Positions 44,342 to 56,169 of a stretch of DNA of 64,000 bases are shown in pieces; position 1 is the stretch's first letter, and every line of letters begins with the position of its first letter. The translations under genes were made by a program, and so were the position numbers. The notes under the pieces are model-generated. The model ran no database searches. It had not been told where the DNA came from and worked only from the letters and a program-made list of their open reading frames with translations. This stretch comes from Chrysemys picta bellii (lineage: Eukaryota; Chordata; Testudines; Emydidae), in assembly GCF_011386835.1 (NCBI RefSeq), contig NC_088794.1, positions 69,946,434 to 70,010,433 on the forward strand. The letters are read 5' to 3'.

Positions 44342-44862
44342 GGCTATGTCTGTACTGCCACGTAAGCCCAGGGTTAGTAGAATGTTGACTTAGGGCTTTG
44401 TGCATCTATACTCATTTTTAACCCCAGGTCAGGAATTGCTGAATCCTGGGTCCTAAGTTGGGGCTCCAGTGTCTACACCTCATTATGTGGGCCTGAGATC
44501 AAGCACCATATCCCAGACTTCCTAGCACTTTCCCAAAATGTGGCTGCTCTAGCCCTTTGTTTATGGTGCAATGTAGGAAAACTTGACTGTCCACCAAACT
44601 TACCTGTCCAGAGGACAAAGAAAGTTGGGAGTGTGGGATACTTTTGGCAGCCTCCCAGAGCATGGGTCAAGTGGGGCTGTATCTAACTGCAGAGCAATAG
44701 GGTTTGAACCCTGGGTCCCAGCTTGACTCAGGCTTAAGCCCTCCCCATCTCTGGGACCCTGGGTCCTCCCCCTAGCTTAATGCAATTTGTATGTAGATAG
44801 CAGGGGGATTAGGCTTGAGCCTGAGTTCAAACCCTGGGCTTACATTTCAGCATAGACATACC
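44342..44862. mobile_element. Second MITE abutting the first
   Basis: Left GGCTATGTCTGTACTGCC with 'gtaagcccagggtt' just inside. The right end, read inward, is GGTATGTCTATGCTGAAA followed by 'tgtaagcccagggtttga'. The inner match 'GTAAGCCCAGGGTT' is exact. It starts about 3 bp after the previous element ends. Confidence 0.7.
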
Positions 44863-47800
44863 ATAAAGGTACTCCAGTGCCTATACAAAATTTAGGCTTC
44901 ATCTTTCAATTAACTTTATGGGCTTTTGGTCAAACCCTTAAAACCTGTCCCTGTTTCCATTTAAGCCAATATAAAAAACTCTTATTGACTTCAGTGGGAA
45001 GATCAGATTCTTAAACCGTGGCCTTTCTACTGATACTCCCCAAAAGGGTGTCATTTGATGGTGATACAGATGTTGGTTTAATGATGGAATTACCTATCCA
45101 CTAAGAATGAGACTCAGGCCTAGCAGGGATGAAAAGAAGAGGAGTCCAGTAGTTAGGTCTGCTATCTAGGACTTAGGATACCTGAGTTCAATCCCCTACA
45201 TTGCTACATGCTACCTTTGTACCTCACTTCTCCACCTGTTAAGGTAGAGAAATACTATTTTCTGCATTTATTATTAAAGATGGTGAGGTGCTCAGACAAC
45301 ATGGTAATGGGAGCTTCATTAATACCAAAAATGGATAATAAATACCTCATGAAAGTGTCCCAGAAAATGGTGGCAATCTTTAATTCCCCCTTATTTTCAT
45401 TACTACTGTTTCTCTAGAAAAAGTTTCCAGAATACTCTCTGCTGAGAAGTCTTCTAGTTCCTAAATCCTTGGGCCAGATTACAATCTCATTTACACCAGT
45501 GTGAATCAACCCTGATTCTGTTACATTCGGATCCCTTTAAGTTGTTAGAGTGGTATAAAAGAAACTCAAAGTGGGCAGAAAAGTGCATTTCACTAAAGCT
45601 GTTCTCTGCTTCCCAAGGCCTAGAGAGAGCTCTGGGGAAAAGAGTGTAAATTAGTGCAGCCCTGAGGCTGTCCTGATGTTTGCCAGGGGACAGGCAGGAT
45701 CATCCACAGGCCCAGATTATAGGAATGCAAAGGCTATTTAAAGCCACCTTTGTCCCCTCTCCTCATCCCTGCCCCAAGCACAGGAGTGGAACAACTAAGA
45801 ATCAGGTCCATAAACTTCAAAAGGAGTAGGAGTGTTCTAGATTTACACCTGCATGACTGAAATCAGAATCTGTCAGTTTGTGTTTTGATCTTTCACCCCC
45901 TGCTATCAATGTTAGGGTACCTCAGGCAAACCAAGAACAGATGGCTGTGCCTGCCCTGCCTCCCTGAACCAGCAACCTTTACAAAGGATGGCTTTTGTGG
46001 AGGAGAGTAAAGGAATTCAGGCTATGATCAGGAAGAACTCCTCTATACTTCAAAAAAACAATCAAACTCCTGAGGGGGCAAACTAGTGAAGGGTATGATG
46101 GATTTGTTGCAAATCTCAACTGACGAGAAAAAAGGGGTACTAGTATGAAAATTAGAGACCAGCGAGGGGAAGCAAGAGAAATGAAAGAGGGACCAAGAAA
46201 CACAGAAATAAGAAGAGAATTACAGGGCAACAAGCAAACAGGACTGTCTGAGGTATGTCCTTTTGAGCGCTGGAACATGGGTGGGCACTAGCTCCCCCAC
46301 TGCTAAAAGCCCCTCCCCCCTGTCTGAGGTATGTGGAAGTAAGGCAAAGACATGATTACACAGCCACCCCAGAGGAGTGAGAAGAAAAGGGGGATCTAAG
46401 GAGCAGAAATTTAGGGGCCATAGGGGGACAGTGGGTATATCAGAAAAAGTTCTCCCCCACTTCCACAGAGAATAGTAGAATCCTTCTCATTGTAGAATTG
46501 TATTTAACCCAGACAAGAATATATTATCAAGGAAGCATTTTCAAGGCACTTTTGGAGAGGCAGAAGAGGTAGGAGCCACAGGAAGGCTCCTAGCATAGCA
46601 TTTAATATGATTAGGAAACATGTTCAGCTTGCTGCTTTCAAGCAGCCTAATTAATGAGAAAACCTGATTGGGTCCTGGGATGAGAAGCATTCCCCCCAGT
46701 GGGCCTTATAAAAGAATAGCTTAGAGTCAGCTGCAATCATTGTAGAAACAGCCTAGAAAGTTATGAGCCTAAAGGAAATGCCTCAGTAGAGGGTTTAAAC
46801 AACAATGTGCAGAGCAAGTGCTGTGTTTATCAGTAATCAAGGATTAATGAAGCCTTTTAAATTCAGTACAGTGGAGAAACAGAGGGGTTATTTTTTCTAA
46901 GTGTGATTAGAGAAAGGTTTGTCATTGTTGGGAAGAAGGGCTGAAAGAGAAGAGTGGACTCAGCAGATAAAAATCGATGTCAGGTTTATGCTGAAAAAGG
47001 TGTGATTTTTTTTCCAGAGAGAAGGACCTACTGTGCAATTAATAAGGAGCCCATAAAGCAAGGCAGGCAACCTAGAGTGCTAGAACTATACTGCATGCAT
47101 GTATTTTTGTGAGCCACAACTAAATGTAATAGGAATGTGCTATGAGAAATGAAAATTATTCCTGTCCCTGAGCAAATAAAGTTGCTGGTATAAAGGAAGC
47201 ATGTGAGATAGAGGGGATTAAGATACCTGATCCATTCAAAGCACACATGGTGGCAAGAGCAAAAAATCATTAATGTTTGCTAGGTGAAACCACTTCTCTT
47301 ATGATGAGGCAGACATGGTAAAGACTATGCTATATACCCTCACTTTTCCATAGAGAGTAAGCCTGGGTATCTAAATGTGAATGATGCACTGTATAATCAC
47401 AAGGTGGCTGTAAATGTAAGACAGACAAGATGAAAAAAATAGCCTGCCAATTAAGTCAGAGTTCTTTTCCTCTGTGTAGCATCCACACAAGACAAACTAC
47501 TGAAACAATTATGTTTTAAAAAGAACATAGACCAGACCACAAAGTACAATCCCACTCATCTAGTTTCCCCAAAGACTAGAGTGATCATATAATTAAACAT
47601 CTGGCAAAGGCTCACCAAGTGTTCACCCTTTTTAGTTACTCATTAAAGGCCTATAAAATTCTTAAAGAGCTGAAAGAGGAAAAACTATTGAATCCTGTGC
47701 AAATTAAAAAAGGAAGTGCCAATATGATGGAATTATACCTTTTTCATGTTGCAGTAGCTACTAGAGCATCAAAAAGCCACAGATTCACATGCAGGTACCC

Positions 47801-49049
47801 TATGGTTTGTCAAAATGGATGTTTATAAAATACCTATTTTCTTGTGGTTCTAGGACTGGTATGGGAATTTGAGTTCTCCTGGATTGGGGACCTTATTGAC
47901 TCACTATCAAATGCTGGATAAATCATTGAACCCATCTGTGTCCACCTTCAACACAAATATAACACAATTTGCAGTCATTATCTACTTTTCCCAGTCTGGC
48001 CACAAAATTGTACTACCACTCTGAAAAATGTGAATTAGAGATGGATCTGAGCTATGTTTGGATTTGGTGATCTCATTTACTTCCATCTCTACTGAAAATA
48101 ACAAGCAACATTCTTAATGGTAGAAACTTTTGACCCAGTAAATGCATCTGCTGAACTAGATGTTTGTATTGTAATTTTGTGCGGTAGCAGATTTACATAG
48201 ACATGATGGTGATCATCTAAGTACATGGATGTGTCGGAGGGGAGGGGAAGGGATGGTATGCACAAACTGGCTCTAAAAACACAATCTGATTTCAGGGAGC
48301 AGTTTGAACTTTGCTTATAAATAGGTCTGGATGAATTAGGTTGAAATTGCTAAATGTCAGTATTCATAATGGGTAATTTCTACCTCCACACAAAAAATAT
48401 CTATTTTTAATAATCAAATGTACAGGAAGGGGAATTTTAAAACACTAGCTATGTTATACTAGTATAAAACTTCTGCTTTCCATTCTACTAAACAATAATT
48501 ATGGTACAGCAATTAAATTATTGGATTATCTTTTATTCAAAATTATTAATTTGGAGGCGGGCAAATCAGTATCTGTTTTTCATTTATTTTTATGCTAATA
48601 AAAGACATAAAATGGCAAAAATTAAAATAAACCCACTTTGGAAATAAGCATCAATTTTATTTTTTGTCAGCTCATGAACAATAACATTGGATTCCACATA
48701 TATATGCTCTACAGTTCTGATTCTATCCAGTAGAGGGCAAATGTGTTAATAACATAGAAGCTAATACATTACTTTATAGTTTTGGATACTGATTAGTGAG
48801 TGTAATGTCAGTTAAATAAGGGATGTGACTATGTTGTGAAAAGTTTAGCGCTGAAATTTGATCTCCGTAGCATTAATCAGACTATATGATAACATCTTGA
48901 TTCTAAATATCTATCTTTTCTCTACAAAATAAAATAAAAATCCATCATTTCAATGTTGAAATCTGAAAATCAAGCAAACATTAAGACTCCAAATCCACCC
49001 AACTCACACCAAGTGTCACAGGTTTCCTTTGATTGCCACTCATCCCAGC
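44863..49049. other. No gene seen; scattered weak repeats
   Basis: 45,130-45,240 has a weak MIR-like order and 45,471-45,535 is a 'gggccagatt...ttacaccagtgtgaatc' fold-back fragment. 46,540-47,000 and 48,480-48,960 are AT-rich, low in recognised repeats and rich in TAATTA/TTTATT. No exon-like frames. Confidence 0.4.
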
Positions 49050-49057
49050 CTCTAGAT

Positions 49058-49454
49058 CAGTGGTTCTCAACCAGGGGTACATATAACACTGGGGGTACAC
49101 GGAGGTCTTCCAGGGGGTACATCGACTCATCTTGATATTTGCTTAGTTTTACAACAGGCTACATAAAAACCACTAGCGAAGTCAGTACAACCTAAATTTT
49201 GTACAGACAATGACTTGTTTATACTGATCTATATTCTATACACTGAAATGTAAATACAATATTTATATTCCAATTGATTTATTTTATAATTACATGGTAA
49301 AAATGAGAAAGTAAGCAATGTCACAGTACACTACTCTGGAAAACTTTTGTATTTTATGTCTGATTTTGTAAGTAAATAGTTTTTAAATGAGGTATAACTT
49401 GAGGTATGCCAGACAAATCAGACTCCTGTAGTCTGGAAAGGTTGAGAGCCACTG
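49058..49454. mobile_element. Non-autonomous hAT element (397 bp) with 8-bp target duplication
   Basis: CAGTGGTTCTCAACC (49,058) and GGTTGAGAGCCACTG (ending 49,454) are near-perfect inverted repeats. The flanks are CTCTAGAT (49,050-49,057) and CTCTAGGT (49,455-49,462), an 8-bp duplication with one change, which defines hAT. These are Charlie-type ends. The AT-rich interior holds no transposase. Confidence 0.9.
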
Positions 49455-49744
49455 CTCTAGGTGGTGTCTGTATGTATCAGGGAGTGGAGACTCTGAGGTG
49501 TTTCCTTTGTTCTGACCTGCTGTCTTTTCTAAGGAAGAAAAGAGTAGAGAAGTGGAATGATGTCATTCCCAGCCAGCCAACTGAGACAGAGAAGCTTCCA
49601 GATATGCAGAGAAGCAACTGAGTGAAACCTAGAGATGCTGCACTGTGTCAGCCCTAGCACGGCCAGTTGGCCCCGCTAACCCCTGACCGACGTGCATGCT
49701 GCAATAGAAAAGCAGCAGCCCAGCATGTGGAAAGAACAGGTTAA

Positions 49745-50185
49745 AAGAACATTTAGATAAGTTAGATGTATCTAAGTCAGGAAGCCCTGGTGAAATACAG
49801 ACAAGGGTCCTTAAGGAATTAGTTGAAACAGTCTAGGAATCATTAGTGATTATCTTCAAGAACTCATAGAGGACGGCTGAGGTCTGGCAGTACTGGAGAA
49901 GGGCAATTAGAGGAGAATAGGAGGACCCAGTGAATTACAAACCGGTTACCTTAACTCCAATACCTGGAAAGATACTGGAACAAATTAGTAAACAATCAAT
50001 TTGTTCAAGTCTAGAGGATAAAATGGAGAAAAGTAGTCACCAAAATAGATGTACAAAGAACAAATAATGCCAAATCAATCTAATTTCTTTCTTTTACTGG
50101 GTAACCAGCCTAGTGGATAGGGGAGAAGCAGTAGACGTGATCTATTTGGACTTTAGTAAGGCTTTTGACAATTTCCCTCACACAG
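49745..50185 (+). mobile_element. CR1-family LINE, RT fragment (first part)
   Basis: Plus-strand sequence degenerately encodes the reverse transcriptase. 50,119-50,172 gives GEAVDVIYLDFSKAFDN, the RT motif A with its catalytic Asp (YLDFSKAFD). Upstream 'gtgaattacaaaccggttac' corresponds to the N-Y-R-P-V motif. The frame is broken repeatedly, so only a relic. Confidence 0.85.
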
Positions 50186-50457
50186 GCTCTGACTTCTGTT
50201 TTTCCCAGTGGGTGCTCCACCCCTGCTCTGCCCCAAGGCCCTACTCCCACTCAGCCTCTTCCCCGGAGGCCCTGCCCTCACTCAGCCTCTTCCTGCCCCA
50301 AGGCTCCCTGCGATCCTGCCACAGCCAGCTCCTGGCCCACCAAACAGCTGATTGGAGGTTAGCCCTAGAGCTACGTAACCACTGTTCTCCCCCCACTATT
50401 TTTTTCCATGGTTACTTGAGCCCCTGAGCACCCATGGAGTCGGCACCTATGCTCCTT
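50186..50457 (-). repeat. GC-rich insertion inside the CR1
   Basis: Pyrimidine- and C-rich block interrupting the CR1 between the RT motif A region and 'ataagcaacatatggaaatg'. The minus strand begins 'ggagcataggtgccgactcc' and 'atgggtgctcaggggctc'. Abrupt composition change marks both edges to within about 10 bp. Family not identified. Confidence 0.55.
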
Positions 50458-50524
50458 CTTGAAATTTTTATAAGCAACATATGGAAATGTGGTCTAGATG
50501 AAATTACTGTAAGATATATGCTAT
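50458..50524 (+). mobile_element. CR1-family LINE, short middle piece
   Basis: 'aaatgtggtctagatgaaat' continues the CR1 RT region between the two later insertions. Confidence 0.65.
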
Positions 50525-51704
50525 GTTATGGGTGCAATCCAGATTGATGAGAGGTTTGTCACCTTTTACCCTGTAACGGTGAGTGCTTCACAATATTTTG
50601 CCACTGTAGTTCTCTGCCTGGGACATTTACAGTCAGCAACAAGCAGGCAGTCACACCCCAAGTGTCTGTGTGCTATGCAGCCAACCCTTGTTCAGGAACT
50701 ATGACCCCAGCAGCCTGTCTACAGCCCCACTCTGGCTTCCACAAGCCTTGGTTACAATCAGAAAAGTGACTCCAACATACTCCCTGAATTTTCGCAAACC
50801 ACGTGCCCTGAAGTGTTTAGCTGTCTGCTGGGCTGCTCAAAGAAATAATAAGTTCTGTTTGTTCCTTTAAAGAAACAAAATCCACCAGCCACATTAACTG
50901 GAGTTAACATTCACATTAATTCAAACACAGCACTGTTGGTTTCAATTAGTAGTAAAACAAGTTTATTAACAAAAGAAGATTGGATTTTAAGTGAGTTCAA
51001 GTATAAGATAAAGTTAGAAATGGTTACAAACAAATAAAAGTGAAAACACACATCTAAAAGTCTAAAACTTAATGTAGCAAGGTTTAGTTCAAGGCTTTGT
51101 TCAAGATGCTGTTTCTCACCCATCAGCTTCCAGCAAGATGGTGGCTGATTCCCACCTGGGTCAGGATCTCTTTCAGATGCTCAAAATGGCGGTTCCTTTG
51201 TCTTCTTAGGTAAAAGAGAGGACCGGGGTTCTCAGCCCCTTTCTTTTATAGTCCAGTGAAGCTTCGAAATGGATTCTTCTGAAGGTGACCCCTCAAAGTA
51301 AAGTCCAGTCAAGCTGTGAGGAAGGCGACATGGAGTCTGGTTGTGAAGGAAGCCCCATGTTCTTTTTCCCCATTGGTGTTTGCTAATTGTTCTGTTTCCT
51401 GCCATCTCCTCCTCCTGCTCTGTTGACAGTTTACTGGTTATATGTAAATCGAGGTAAACACATATTCCTTTGTTTAGGATAGACCTGTTTAACAACTCCC
51501 CCTGACATGCCTGGTTTATACACACTTTAGTCATACTTCCAGCATATATTCATAACTCTTAATATACATTGCGTACATAAATCACACAAGAATATTAATG
51601 ATGAATGAGTTATTAGTTTTCAAATCGTACCTTCCAAGCATATTTTGTGATTATTACAATAGTGTGGAGGGTATGAATGTAGTGTGCTTTGGGTAACAGT
51701 GTTT
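50525..51704 (-). mobile_element. Solo LTR inserted in the CR1
   Basis: About 1.18 kb, read on the minus strand: TATAAAA (51,250-51,244), then AATAAA (50,967-50,962) within 'ttgttaataaacttg', giving the U3-R-U5 order of a retroviral LTR. Near the ends TGTTATGG and GGGTAACA are partly inverted. CTAT occurs at both junctions (50,521 and 51,705), but a clean duplication is not proven. No internal retroviral genes, so a solo LTR. Confidence 0.72.
51244..51250 (-). promoter_or_regulatory. TATA box of the minus-strand LTR
   Basis: TATAAAA on the minus strand, about 280 bp upstream of the LTR's AATAAA. Confidence 0.55.
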
Positions 51705-52716
51705 CTATAACTGGTTGAAAGACCATAGTCAGACAATAGTTATTAATGGTTGTCTGTCAAACTCGGAAGATGTATCAAGTGGGATCTGTTTTGGGTGTGA
51801 CACTATTTTTTATAGCTTCATTAACAACTTCAGTGATGGAGTGGGAAGAATACTTATAACATTTATGGATGAGATCAAGATGGAATGGGTTGTGAACACT
51901 TCAGAGGACAGGATTAAATGAAATTAGAGACTTGGTCTGAAATCAACAAGATGAAATTCAATAAAGACAAGTGCAAAAGTACTAGACTTAGAAAGGAAAA
52001 ATAAAATGCAGAAATGCAAAATGAAAAATATCTGGTTAGGCAGTAGTACTGCAGAAAAGAATCTGTGGGTCATAGTGGTTCAGAATTTGAATATGAATCA
52101 ACAGTGTGTTGCTGTTGTAAAAAAGGCAAATGTCATTCTGGGATATATTAAGAGGAGCATCATACGTAAGACATGAGAAGTAATTGTTCTGCTTTACTAA
52201 AAACTGGTGAGGCCTTAGATGGACTATTGTATCAAGTTCTGGGCTCCACACTTTAAAAGAGATGTGAACAAATCAGAGATTCTAGAGGAGAGCAACAAAA
52301 ATGATGAGGTTTAGAAAACCTATGAGAAAAGATTGAAAGAACTGGGTATGTTTAGTCTAGAGAAGAGAAGGCTGAAGGAAGACATAAGTCTGCAAATATG
52401 TTAAAGGTTGTTATAAACAGGATGGTGATCAGTTGTTCTCCAGGCCCACAAAGGTAGAATGAGAAGTAATTGGCTTAATTTGCAGCAAGGGGAATTTAGG
52501 TTGGATATTAGGAAAAATGTTCTAACTATAAGAATATTTAACCACTGGAATAGGTTACCTAGGGTGATTGTGGAATCCTTGTCACTGAAGGTTTTTAAGA
52601 ACAGGATAGACAAATACCTGTAAGGGATGCTATAGGCATACTTAATCCTGCTTCAAAGCAGGAGAATAGATTAGGTGGCCTCTTAAGATCCCTTCCAGCA
52701 ATATATTTCTATGATT
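51705..52716 (+). mobile_element. CR1-family LINE, 3' part
   Basis: Resumes with 'actggttgaaagaccatagt' and 'caatagttattaatggttgt', runs through ORF2 C-terminal relics ('gattctagaggagagcaaca', 'gtctagagaagagaaggctg', 'gttggatattaggaaaaatg') and ends '...ccttccagcaatatatttctatgattcc', the CR1 terminal motif. Many stops; inactive. Confidence 0.87.
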
Positions 52717-52719
52717 CCA

Positions 52720-53100
52720 TGTGTGTAGATCCTGGCTGGGTTGCAGAAATTCTGGGAAAGTAATAGAGGTATTGGGCACCAAAAGTGCTTATAAACTGAG
52801 GCTTATGAGCCACTTTAAACTCACTGATGGTGCTGTGGTTGGTTTTATGATAGTTGTTGTTCAGCTTTCATTGGATCTGTATATTATTTTAGCTTCCAAA
52901 TAAAAGTTCTTCATCCTCTCCACTATTAACTAATAACTGAGTCATTATCATAGGCATAGTGTGATTTCTATATTTTTTGGGGAGATGGGGGTCTTAATAC
53001 TATTAATAGGTATAGGTCTAACTTCTGGATTTGCCGATAGTTAGTGGTACTTAAATTACAGTGTACTTAATGAATGAGTCAGGGAGTGGAGGTTGCACTC
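52720..53100. other. Nothing classified
   Basis: No coding or repeat signal recognised. Confidence 0.4.
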
Positions 53101-53103
53101 CTT

Positions 53104-53220
53104 GAACCCCGCCATGCGGGGCTGGCCCGAGACTCTCCCCCTCCATTATGCGGAGCTGGCCCAAACTCCTTCCTCCCTCAGCCACACAGGGCTGGCCTGA
53201 GCCACCTGACCTTGCCACTT
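53104..53220. repeat. Short tandem array, about three units of 45-50 bp
   Basis: 'atgcggggctggcccgag', 'atgcggagctggcccaaa' and 'cacagggctggcctgag' recur in register, separated by CTCC/TCCCTC stretches. GC-rich compared with the flanks. Confidence 0.65.
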
Positions 53221-53238
53221 GCCCCCCCTCAACTATAC

Positions 53239-53386
53239 CAGAGGTTTTCAAACTATGGGGTGCACCCCCCCCAGGGAGTGTGGAGGAACATTTGGGGGGA
53301 TGAGTGGCGACACTAGGTGGCACCCCGAATGTTCCTCTGCACTCCCCTAGAGGGGATGCTCGCAGTTTGAAAACCTTTAGTATATA
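53239..53386. mobile_element. Fold-back element with 'AGAGGTTTTCAAACT' ends (hAT-like)
   Basis: 'aggttttcaaact' (about 53,242) is exactly complementary to 'agtttgaaaacct' (about 53,367-53,379). 'gaggaacatttgggggga' and 'ccgaatgttcctc' pair inside. No convincing 8-bp duplication is visible, so the superfamily is tentative. Confidence 0.6.
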
Positions 53387-53999
53387 GTTGGGGGAGGGGC
53401 AATGCCCCTACATGCCCCTCCCAATCTCTGCCCATGGCTATCATGTGGAATATTACAGTTTGAGACTCCCAATCTTCCCACCAAGCTTGCAACTGCCTTA
53501 TATTGGCTAGATTCTGTTTATTTGCCTGGGGATACCCAGATGGAGGTGAATATCAAAAACAGGATCCCAGGATTGGTTACACAAAAGCCACAACTTTAGG
53601 TCAGCTACTCTAATACCTTGGGTTTATGGGCTGCTGTGATTGTGTACAAGTAAAGGTTTTTCATGCCTTCCTTGTGCTGTGGCCATGTTTGGTCTTTCAA
53701 GTGAAGCTGGACTGGGCTGGTTGAACAGTTAGACCTCCACAAAACACCTAGAGCCAGCAGGAAGTGTTGCTGGTGATTCAGTAGGTGGTGCTCTCCCCCC
53801 CAAATCAACAGTAAACCAATACCTTGGCATGGGGCTGTGTACTGCTGGAGATACTGTCTTTCAGAGGCGATGTAAAACTGAAATCCAAGTTATCTTATTT
53901 ATTTTTTAAATCTAAATAAATAAATAAAAAGCTGCCTATTCAAGGCACTAGGCACCCTAAGGTGCATTAATGATACAATTTAAATCTCAGCAGCATTAA

Positions 54000-54720
54000 A
54001 TGATCAATTCAGCAGGAGCTCAGCCAGCTAGTCAGCCACCTACAAAAACTCCTTTCTGTCCCTTCGTCAACTCGTACTCATTACCTCAAACTCAACCAAA
54101 AGCCTAGTTGAGCAGATGTCTTATTCAGCATGTCTGGAAGGTCACTGATTTTGGACTATTTCAAACCAAGAGAGGCAGCAAGTTCCAGAACCCTCACAGT
54201 GAATGCCTTATCAGCAAGAGGGATCCAGCTTGAGTGCCCTGGCTGACTGCACTGTGGCAGGATGGCATGGAGATAGAGGTGATCCCTCAGGTAAGCTGAT
54301 CCCAGGCCATCTAGGGCTTTATAGGTCATAACCAACACCTTAAACTCCATCCAGAGAATGCAGATCCTGGAGCACTAGGGTCACAGGCTTCCAGCAAGAT
54401 ACCCCGCTCATTAAGCAAGCAGCTTCATTCTGCCTTAGCTTCAGTCTCCAAATGGTTTTAAGCTGTGGACCATGTAGAGCATATTGGATCAGTCTAATCT
54501 TAAGGTAACAAGTGCCTGGATAACAGGGGAAAGCCTGTGTCCAAAAAGAAGAGTCATAACCTCCAAGCCAGATACAGATGGTAGAAAGCAAACGGGTCAT
54601 CACTGTAATATCATCATCAAGTAGCAGCAGCAACCCTAAGTTGCTAGTCTGAGTAACTAGGAGTAGATGTACTTCCTCAGTCAAAGGGACTAATATTATT
54701 ACCTCCACCACCACCTCTGG
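54000..54720 (-). mobile_element. LINE relic (L2/CR1-like ORF2 C-terminus) and 3' region
   Basis: The minus-strand frame 54,350-54,156 reads FKVLVMTYKALDGLGSAYLRDHL, then PLADKAFTVRVLELAASL. This follows the LINE C-terminal pattern FK.L..TYKAL.G....YL.D.L ... AF.V...LW.SL. The downstream/antisense 'agggctttataggtcataac' stretch is a widespread reptile LINE-associated repeat as I recall it. Decayed; LINE subfamily uncertain. Confidence 0.65.
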
Positions 54721-56165
54721 CAGGTGAACTCATTAATGATCCTATTGCACTTTTTGCAGCACTAGGGATCTTAGGGCTGCTGTCTTGACCCAATTCAAAT
54801 TCAGTCAATTACATCCTGCCTTTGTTAATTCCCCTGTAGACTGACTTTCCCACTGTATGCTGTGTTCTTTACTGTTCAAATTGTTATGCAATGTTGATTT
54901 GCAATGTTTAACTGCTGGCATCTTCTATCCCGAATGGTGGGTGAAGATGCCCCTCTGTTCCCCTTAGCTACCTCACAGGCATGTCACATAAGCCTTAATT
55001 CAAGTGTTTTGAAATTTCTGCATGAAAGATGCTATAGAAGAACAAAGCATTATTATGATTATTATATTCACCTGCTTCTCTGTTCACTGGCATATTATAG
55101 CTTAACCTCTTGGAAACGTGAAAACAGAACCTCTTTTCTAGCAGCTTCAGCTTTTTTCATTTGACAACCATTGATTCCCCCCACCCCCTGCTCTCTACTC
55201 CCAGCTCATGTTTGTATTAGAGCTATATATAAAGCAATCTTTCTTTTTTTGTGTCCTAGCAGTGTCAGTCTCAGCACAGCAAAAGGAATAGTGTTTATTA
55301 GTCAACTGCTGCTGTTGAGTCAGCAGGGAGGGCTCACACAGGTTTTAGAGGTTCTGCAGGAATTGTGACTGTATTTCTTTGACAACAGAGTCAAGAATTA
55401 AACAGGGGATATAAAAAGACACTGGATGTTTAGAATATACAGGATAGCAGCTTTAATGTAGGTTCAGTTTGGAGACTAGGCTACCTAGGTGTTCCTTCGA
55501 CAGCTATAATTAACAATAGCTTAGATTTATACAGCACTTTTCATGTTGAAGCACTTTACTGTATACAGACTGTACATGCAGGAATTATGTAGCCACCTTT
55601 GGAACGGAAAGACAACAGAGAGCTTGCTGAAGTACAGTAGAGAGGAGAGGAGAGGAGACACTTTAATTCCAGGACAAAGCTCTGGCTTTTATGAAAAGGG
55701 CTATCAGCTCTTTCAGGTCAAGCTGAGCACTTTTGAAATCCCATCCCTAATGCTTGCTAATACACCTAATTCGTGGGGGGGGTGGGGGGGTGGGAGGGAG
55801 GTCGGAGATCTTGTCTTAAATTGATCCCACATACAATACCCTCTCTTGAACAAACTTTATCAATCTCAGAAAGACAAAGAGCTGTGTAAATCCTGCTGGA
55901 TTTGCCTAAATTTACATGAAAACTGAATCAGTATTTAGATAAGTAGGTCGGAGTAAATGTGGATATGTGTGTTTTGTGTACCATTCTGTGTAGTTTTGGT
56001 TTTCTTTCTCTTGTCAGAGAGGATGACCATTTTACTGGAAAGTCCTGGAAGGAATATACTGCATTACAGTACCATTCACTGAGAGGCTTCCTTTTATTAT
56101 TCCTACGAGTTATGTCAAGGACAAAGTGACCAGACTTACTGTGCTGTTAGACCAATTTGGGAGGA
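54721..56165. other. Nothing classified apart from a G tract
   Basis: 55,515-55,570 ('ttatacagcacttttcatgt') may be another L3-like scrap. No gene signal. Confidence 0.4.
55775..55800 (+). other. G-quadruplex-capable tract
   Basis: Runs of 8, 7, 3 and 3 G separated by single T, T and A. This is the strongest G4 motif in the window. Confidence 0.75.
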
Positions 56166-56169
56166 ATTA

